Origin: Promicromonospora panici
GTDB taxonomy: Bacteria; Actinomycetota; Actinomycetes; Actinomycetales; Cellulomonadaceae
Assembly (NCBI RefSeq): GCF_900608595.1
Contig: NZ_UWYY01000016.1
Span: forward strand, 62,001 to 126,000
Direction of reading: 5' to 3'
DNA length: 64,000 nt
In this document: one piece after another, positions 59,527 through 64,000 of the stretch
Layout of the letters: each line of letters begins with the position of its first letter
Numbering within the stretch: position 1 is the stretch's first letter
Notes under the pieces: generated by a model
Database searches by the model: none
Told to the model about the DNA's origin: nothing
Seen by the model: only the letters and a program-made list of their open reading frames with translations
Position numbers and translations under genes: made by a program

Positions 59527-60780
59527 TCACAGATCCATGAAGAAGTTGACGATCCCGGCGATCGCGCTGACGAAGACGCCGGCGGCGCCCGCGAACACGA
59601 GGCTGAAGAAGATGCCCGCGAAGATCAGGTCGGGCATCCCTATGCCCAGGACGCCGGTGGAGAACGCGAAGCCCGCCCAGATGAGCAGCCCGATCACGAC
59701 CAGGATCCCGAGGCAGCCCAGCCACGCGACCGCTTCAGGGATCTCCCGGGCAGGCGCACGCGTATGCCCTGAGGCGTCGAGGTTCGCGCCGATCTGCTCC
59801 CGGGACGCCGGCGACCTGGCCAGGTCGTAGGCCTCCCGCAGCAGCACCCCGACGGCGTCGTAGTCACCCGTGTCGGCGTTCACGAACCGCACGACGCAGT
59901 TGTTCATCGCGAGCGCGACGTCGTCGTGGCACCCGACCACCAGGTCGTCGTCCGCTCCGAGCAGGCCCGACAGGCTCTCCAGGTGCTGGCGGGCGACGGC
60001 CAGGAGCGTCTCGGCGGCATCGATCCCGACGTTCTCCGAGCTCGCCGCACGGGCCACCTCGCAGGCCGCCTCGACGGCATCCAGGTCCGGCTGCGCGGCG
60101 GACCGGAACGCCCGCCGCACGTCGCCGGTCTCGAACCCGGCGGCGCGGGCGAGATCCCGCCACCGCCGCGCGTCGTCCGGGGCCTCGACGGCCCGCCGCG
60201 CCGCGAGGCCGGCGACCACCCCGACGACGTGTTCGGGCAGCCGCTCCCGAAGGGCGTCGACCGTCGCGGTCGTGAGGCGCGGGTCGTCGAGCTCGGCGGC
60301 CCTGCGCCGCGCCAGCTCCCACGTCGACTCGGCCGCGAGGACCGCCGCCCAGAGGTCCAGGCAGTGGTCCCATCGACGCCGGGCCGCGGCATCGCGGACC
60401 ACACCGTCGGGGCTCGTCCCCTCCAGCGCCAGACACAGCTCGCTCACCGCACGGAGCTGTACGTCCGGCAGGCGGCCGTCGACGAACCTGGCCCACAGCA
60501 GCTCGTGCACCAGCCGCGCGACGGGGTCACGCAGGACCTCGAACGCGGCCCGCAGCTCGTCGGGGTCCTCCGACGGCGGCAGCGGGACGTCCGGACCAAC
60601 CGACGGCGGCACGTAGTACTGGCTCCGGCTGTCCTCCCTGGCGCGGCGCACCTGGCGCTCCGTGGCGTCCGTCGGCAGGCCCGTGACCCGGAACGCGTTC
60701 CGGCGGAACAGGTCATGCCCCGTGAGCGCGCCCAGGACACGGTCGATCTCCTGGGTGTCGCGGTGGGTAGCCCCGCTCAT
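59527..60780 (-). CDS. Membrane protein with degenerate J-like N-terminus (paralogue 1)
   Basis: 417 residues. The N-terminal module (EIDRVLGALTGHDLFRRNAF, RQVRRAREDSRSQYYVPP, ELRAAFEVLRDPVARLVHEL) is clearly paralogous to that at 57120-58646 and also lacks HPD. The middle is helical. Two to three C-terminal membrane helices (VAWLGCLGILVVIGLLIWAG, DLIFAGIFFSLVFAGAAGVF) end six residues from the stop. ATG at 60780 is preferred over 60786 because GGAGGGG is then suitably spaced. First gene of the six-gene operon. A duplication with divergence of the membrane part is likely. Confidence 0.8.
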   Translation of the reverse strand: MSGATHRDTQEIDRVLGALTGHDLFRRNAFRVTGLPTDATERQVRRAREDSRSQYYVPPSVGPDVPLPPSEDPDELRAAFEVLRDPVARLVHELLWARFVDGRLPDVQLRAVSELCLALEGTSPDGVVRDAAARRRWDHCLDLWAAVLAAESTWELARRRAAELDDPRLTTATVDALRERLPEHVVGVVAGLAARRAVEAPDDARRWRDLARAAGFETGDVRRAFRSAAQPDLDAVEAACEVARAASSENVGIDAAETLLAVARQHLESLSGLLGADDDLVVGCHDDVALAMNNCVVRFVNADTGDYDAVGVLLREAYDLARSPASREQIGANLDASGHTRAPAREIPEAVAWLGCLGILVVIGLLIWAGFAFSTGVLGIGMPDLIFAGIFFSLVFAGAAGVFVSAIAGIVNFFMDL

Positions 60781-60891
60781 TGCCATGCCCCTCCCGTCGC
60801 CGTCTCCCGTGGTGCTCGACGGCGACATCGTGGACCGGCCCGCCCGGGACCCCTCCCGACGAGCCTGCTCTGCGGGGGCTCGCTGAGCTTG

Positions 60892-60953
60892 GTTCAGCAG
60901 GCTTCGCAGAGCCATAACCGCGGACGATATGGCTTTGCGGAAGCCTGCTGAAC
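60892..60953. terminator. Terminator hairpin after the trpE-type gene (24-bp stem)
   Basis: 60892-60915 pairs with 60929-60953 with one bulge and one mismatch, 13-base loop. It starts six bases after the trpEG stop (minus strand) and separates it from the Hsp70 operon, whose own promoter must lie in 60781-60890. Confidence 0.8.
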
Positions 60954-60958
60954 GCGAG

Positions 60959-62989
60959 TCAGGAACGGTGGCGCGCCCGGGACGGTTCTGCCGGGACGCC
61001 CAGGACGTGCAGGGTGAGCGCGTCGAGCACCGTCAGGCCGTCGGCCGAGAGCACTGACTCCAGGTGACCTTGCACCGAGGCGACGCCGGGGCCGCGCAGG
61101 GCCGTGAGCACGCCGTCCCCGTCGAAGGACGGCTCCAGGGCCAGCCGGGCCACGGGATCGGCGGCGGCTGCAGCGTCGATGGTGGTGAGCTGCGCGCCGA
61201 AGGTGTTGTAGTAGCCGATCGCGGCCGTGGTGCCGAACACATCGGCGTCGAGCCGCACGCCCTGGCGCGGCGCCGGCAGCGCGCGGATCGGGAAGCCAGC
61301 GAGGCCGGCGAGCACCTGGTGGCTGAGGCAGACAGCGAGCAGCGGCCGGCCCGCGGCGACCCGCTCGTGGATCCGCCGGGCGATGGAGGCGATGCGCGGG
61401 TCCTGCTGGTCGCGCGGGTCCCCCGGTCCGGGGCCGAGCACGAGGAGATCGTCCGCGAGCACGTCGTCGACGGCGTCCCACCGGACCATCCGGGTGTTCA
61501 TCCCGAGGTGGCGCAGCTGATGGGCGAGCATGGTCGTGAACTGGTCCTCGTGGTCGACGATCACAACGCTCGGGCCGGTCGGCGCCGTTGTCGGCACCGC
61601 GTGAACGGCATCCTGCGGGCGCACCCAGAACTCGGCGAGCTGTCCGTTGCGGGCGGCCAGCGCCTCGGCGACGCCGGGCTGCGCGTTCAGGTCGACGGCG
61701 ACGTCGGGGCCGGCACCGCGCGGCACCAGCCCGAGCGAGGCGAGCACACCCGCCGCCTTCGCCCGGGTCTCCGCGACCTCGTGCTCGGGCACGGAGTGGC
61801 GCACGAGGGTCGCTCCGGCCGGGACGGTCACGCGGCCGCCGTCGTGCAGATAGGCCGTGCGGATGAGGATCGGAGCGTCGAGCGAGTAGCTCCCAGGGTT
61901 GGCCGCGACGGGCCCGGCAGGCTCGGAATCGGCCGGGCCGCGGGCGCCGTCCGGCTCGAACAGGGCGAGGAACCCTGAGTAGTAGCCGCGCGGACGCGTC
62001 TCGTGGCGGGTGATGACCGTGCAGGCGTTCTCCATGGGAGACCCGGTCACGGTGGGCGCGAACATCGTCAGGCGCAGCGCCTCGCGCGGGTCGAGCGTGG
62101 TGCGGCCCTCCAGCAGGTACTCGGTGTGGCTGAGGCGGGCCATCTGCTTGAGGTACGGCCCGACGATGCGCCCGCCGTCCGGGCAGAGCGCGCTCATCAT
62201 CTTCATCTCCTCGTCGACCACCATGAAGAGCTCCTCGTTCTCCTTGGTGTCGCGCAGGAACTCGAGGACCCCGTCGCGCGTGGGGCCTGTCGCCGGATGG
62301 CGGTACGTGCCGCTGATCGGGTTCATCCGGGCCACACCGTCGTGCAGGGTCAGGTGCCGCTCGGGCGTGGCGCCCGCCAGGGACAGCGCCTCGGCGGCAG
62401 GAGCCGACTCCGCAGGCGCCGGGGCGTGCACCGCGAACGTCCAGTACGAGCCGACCTCGTGCGTGAGCAGAGCGCGGAACCACGACGCCAGCGTGGCGAC
62501 GGGCGCAGCGTCGGTGCGCGCCTCGAAGCGGCGCATCACGACGAAGTTGGCGCCCGCGCCCCGCCCGATCTCGTCGTCGATCACGCGGCGCACGATGCCC
62601 GCGTACTCCGCGTCGGGGATGTCGAAGCCGAGCGGTTCGGCGGCGACGGGCTCGGGCGGGAGCACGGCGATCGCGTCGGCCACGGAGACCCGCTCCGACT
62701 CGCGGACGACTATGCAGCGCAGGGGGACGCCGTCGTCGTGCACGGTGAACCCACGCTCGTGAGCCTGCCGGAACGGGACGACGGCGAGCACCGGCGCGCC
62801 GTCGAGCGGGATGTCGCCCAGGAGTTCGGCGTCGACGACGTCGCCGACGAGCACCTCGACCTCGGTGCCGCCCTCGCGGCGCAGGAGCACGAACGGGAGC
62901 GAGCCGTCCGAGTCCAGGACCCGGTCGAGCAGGGGATGGCTGGTTGCGGTGGGAGTGGCAGAGCCGGCGGAGCGTGGAGTGCGGGACAT
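60959..62989 (-). CDS. trpE: Fused anthranilate synthase (TrpE-TrpG, PhzE-like)
   Basis: 676 residues. The chorismate domain carries VARMNPISGTYRHPATGPTR, LFMVVDEEMKMMSALCPDGG, LTMFAPTVTGSPMENAC and RGYYSGFLALF. The glutamine amidotransferase domain starts near 475 with VVIVDHEDQFTTMLAHQL, has Cys in LLAVCLSHQVLAG and His-Glu in VQGHLESVL. It is closest in layout to PhzE and to fused TrpEG of actinobacteria. The Trp-rich leader peptide upstream argues for tryptophan synthesis instead of phenazines, because leader attenuation senses charged tRNA-Trp. ATG at 62989. Monocistronic, closed by a 24-bp-stem terminator. Confidence 0.9.
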   Translation of the reverse strand: MSRTPRSAGSATPTATSHPLLDRVLDSDGSLPFVLLRREGGTEVEVLVGDVVDAELLGDIPLDGAPVLAVVPFRQAHERGFTVHDDGVPLRCIVVRESERVSVADAIAVLPPEPVAAEPLGFDIPDAEYAGIVRRVIDDEIGRGAGANFVVMRRFEARTDAAPVATLASWFRALLTHEVGSYWTFAVHAPAPAESAPAAEALSLAGATPERHLTLHDGVARMNPISGTYRHPATGPTRDGVLEFLRDTKENEELFMVVDEEMKMMSALCPDGGRIVGPYLKQMARLSHTEYLLEGRTTLDPREALRLTMFAPTVTGSPMENACTVITRHETRPRGYYSGFLALFEPDGARGPADSEPAGPVAANPGSYSLDAPILIRTAYLHDGGRVTVPAGATLVRHSVPEHEVAETRAKAAGVLASLGLVPRGAGPDVAVDLNAQPGVAEALAARNGQLAEFWVRPQDAVHAVPTTAPTGPSVVIVDHEDQFTTMLAHQLRHLGMNTRMVRWDAVDDVLADDLLVLGPGPGDPRDQQDPRIASIARRIHERVAAGRPLLAVCLSHQVLAGLAGFPIRALPAPRQGVRLDADVFGTTAAIGYYNTFGAQLTTIDAAAAADPVARLALEPSFDGDGVLTALRGPGVASVQGHLESVLSADGLTVLDALTLHVLGVPAEPSRARHRS

Positions 62990-63045
62990 GCGAGGCCTCT
63001 CGTTTCGGAGTGCCCGCCCCGGACCGACCGCCTCGTGGGGAAACA

Positions 63046-63080
63046 CGAAACGACCGCCTCGAGGCGAGGCGGTCGTTTCG
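63046..63080 (-). terminator. Attenuator terminator in the trp leader (15-bp perfect stem)
   Basis: CGAAACGACCGCCTC (63046-63060) and GAGGCGGTCGTTTCG (63066-63080) form a perfect 15-bp stem with a five-base loop. It lies between the leader peptide and trpE on the minus strand and is followed by TGTTTCCCC. A competing 7-bp stem (63102-63108 with 63114-63120) begins at the second Trp codon. This is the arrangement of transcription attenuation. Confidence 0.8.
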
Positions 63081-63107
63081 ACGTGTGTGAATGCGTCGCG
63101 AGCCCGC

Positions 63108-63152
63108 CTATTCGGCGGGCCACCAGTCCTGACTGATCAGGTGCGACGTCAT
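63108..63152 (-). CDS. trpL: trp leader peptide with tandem Trp codons
   Basis: Fourteen residues, MTSHLISQDWWPAE, then TAG. The two adjacent TGG codons (63125-63120) lie where a stalled ribosome would cover the first stem of the leader and let the antiterminator form. Actinobacterial trp leaders typically have MxxH near the start and a run of Trp near the end. No ribosome site precedes the ATG; the promoter match predicts a leaderless transcript beginning at or beside the ATG. Confidence 0.82.
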   Translation of the reverse strand: MTSHLISQDWWPAE

Positions 63153-63159
63153 GGCCGGA

Positions 63160-63189
63160 ACGGTAGCCGAGCGCGGTACGGGATGTCCA
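63160..63189 (-). promoter_or_regulatory. trp promoter (TGGACA-N18-TACCGT)
   Basis: On the minus strand, -35 TGGACA (63189-63184) and -10 TACCGT (63165-63160) are 18 bases apart, fitting the actinobacterial sigma-70 pattern. The -10 ends seven bases before the leader peptide ATG, so the transcript should start at or within a base of it. Confidence 0.65.
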
Positions 63190-63221
63190 CAGGGAGGCCT
63201 AGCGTCGCCGACACTGGCATA

Positions 63222-63325
63222 GGCGTTCACAAAACTGTAGGGTCCCAGTTTGTCAACTTACAACACTAACTAAGGCGCCCATGAGAGGGCGACCCCGAGA
63301 CGAGCACCGAGGCGGAACCTTCACC
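63222..63325 (+). promoter_or_regulatory. Promoter/operator region of the fucosidase gene
   Basis: AT-rich stretch with the imperfect dyad ACAAAACT ... AGTTTGT (63229-63253), followed by CAACTTACAACACTAACTAA. Such AT-rich dyads upstream of glycosidase genes are typical of ROK or LacI operators. The regulator is not in the window. The divergent trp promoter is about 40 bases further left. Confidence 0.5.
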
Positions 63326-64000
63326 ATGACATCAACCCTCGACGAGATCGATCGCCTCACTGCGGTCAGACCCCACGAGCGGCAGCTGGCCTGGCAGGAG
63401 ATGGAGTTCTACGCGTTCATCCATTTCGGGATGAACACCATGACCGACCGCGAGTGGGGACTCGGCAACGAGGATCCTGCGCACTTCGACCCGGACGCCC
63501 TCGACACCGACCAATGGATGCGGTCCATCGCGAGCGCCGGCATGACGGGCGTGATCCTCACCGCCAAGCACCACGACGGGTTCTGCCTGTGGCCGAGCGC
63601 GGTGACCACGCACTCGGTCGCCTCCGCTCCGTGGCGCGACGGCTCCGGGGACCTCGTCGCCGAGGTGGCCGAGTCGGCGCGGCGGCACGGCCTTCGATTT
63701 GGCGTCTACTTGTCACCGTGGGATCGCACCGAAGGCTCGTACGGCACCGGCCGCGCCTATGACGACTTCTTCGTCGCCCAGCTCACGGAGCTCCTCACGC
63801 GGTACGGCCCGGTCTTCTCCGTGTGGTTCGACGGCGCCAACGGCGAGGGCCCGGACGGGCGGGTGCAGGCCTATGACTGGGATCGGTACTACGCCACCAT
63901 CCGCCGCCTCCAGCCCGGCGCGGTCATCAGCGTCTGCGGACCGGACGTTCGCTGGTGCGGCAACGAGGCCGGCCACACGCGGGCGGACGAGTGGAGCGTC
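63326..64000 (+). CDS. GH29 alpha-L-fucosidase, N-terminal part (gene runs off the window)
   Basis: The first 225 codons are present and open to the window end. No signal peptide, so the enzyme is cytosolic. FYAFIHFGMNTMTDREWG, AGMTGVILTAKHHDGFCLWP and VFSVWFDGANGEGP match GH29; the nucleophile is the Asp in WFDG. EWGLGNEDPAHF fits the 1-3/1-4 (subfamily B-like) branch, which is a guess. ATG at 63326 is the first start after the AT-rich promoter; GAGGCGGAAC lies upstream. It would release fucose from imported oligosaccharides. Confidence 0.92.
   Translation, partial: MTSTLDEIDRLTAVRPHERQLAWQEMEFYAFIHFGMNTMTDREWGLGNEDPAHFDPDALDTDQWMRSIASAGMTGVILTAKHHDGFCLWPSAVTTHSVASAPWRDGSGDLVAEVAESARRHGLRFGVYLSPWDRTEGSYGTGRAYDDFFVAQLTELLTRYGPVFSVWFDGANGEGPDGRVQAYDWDRYYATIRRLQPGAVISVCGPDVRWCGNEAGHTRADEWSV

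Noticed and set aside
60894-62483. Minus-strand overlapping 529-codon frame inside trpEG
   Set aside because: Arg/Ala/Pro-rich alternate frame of a well supported enzyme gene.
60959-62989. Phenazine or enediyne biosynthesis cluster signalled by the PhzE-like gene
   Set aside because: No other phz-type genes are nearby and the Trp-Trp leader with attenuator points to tryptophan biosynthesis.

Overview
The window is chromosomal DNA of a high-GC actinobacterium. The signs are strong G/C bias at third codon positions, GTG/TTG starts, leaderless-looking promoters, ECF41 and ROK regulators, a Trp-Trp leader peptide ahead of a fused TrpE-TrpG gene, and Actinobacteria-type Hsp70 and Ser/Thr kinase genes. 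A free-living, carbohydrate-using Micrococcales (for example Promicromonosporaceae or Cellulomonadaceae) is my inference; no rRNA or tRNA gene is present to test it. No phage, IS element or CRISPR array was seen.

Layout. 1-4.4 kb: end of an isochorismatase-like gene, a divergent reductase/ArsR pair around a palindromic operator, a decayed fusion of two unrelated genes, and an SDR-AraC pair. 4.5-10.3 kb: a four-carbon acid-sugar operon (GntP permease, DUF1537 kinase, PdxA2 dehydrogenase, DeoR regulator) divergent from an SMP-30 lactonase. 10.5-12.1 kb: a lower-GC two-gene module (excisionase-like HTH plus a protein ending in a DUF3039-like zinc module), probably acquired. 12.1-19 kb: YbaK, a secreted PAF-AH-like hydrolase, TetR/SDR and MerR with their operators, and a sigma factor fused to its own anti-sigma and envelope tail. 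18-23.3 kb: ROK regulator with alpha-glucosidase, then an ECF41 sigma factor sharing a symmetrical promoter pair with a DoxX-oxidoreductase operon. 23.3-34 kb: a secreted subtilase, gene remnants (LysR, P450), a SnoaL-like secreted protein, a two-component system, SDR, ferredoxin behind a MerR/SoxR-type promoter, TerC behind a probable manganese riboswitch, and a kinase-like protein.

34-45 kb: a myo-inositol catabolic cluster (iolA, iolD, iolB, an iolC-aldolase fusion, a transaldolase-like gene, a GntR regulator, iolG, iolE-like). Its promoters share the dyad TTGTCNNGACA. No dedicated inositol transporter lies in the window. 45-51 kb: an MFS exporter-SDR operon and a NarL-type two-component operon sharing one palindrome, then a WYL regulator divergent from a VOC protein, and a broken siderophore-type ABC ATPase.

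51.5-60.8 kb holds the most interesting system: a compact operon for two paralogous membrane proteins with degenerate J-like N-termini, a cytosolic Ser/Thr kinase between them, a GrpE-like protein, a large Hsp70 and a membrane protein with an OmpA/MotB-type domain. Four of its five gene junctions overlap. It is followed by a separate secreted-protein/kinase pair. I read it as a membrane- and cell-wall-linked chaperone machine under kinase control; I do not recognise it as a described system. 60.9-63.2 kb: a TrpE-TrpG fusion under classical Trp attenuation. The window ends inside a GH29 alpha-L-fucosidase gene.

Many gene ends carry unusually long near-perfect hairpins (15-31 bp stems). One arm of the longest recurs inside the GntP coding region.
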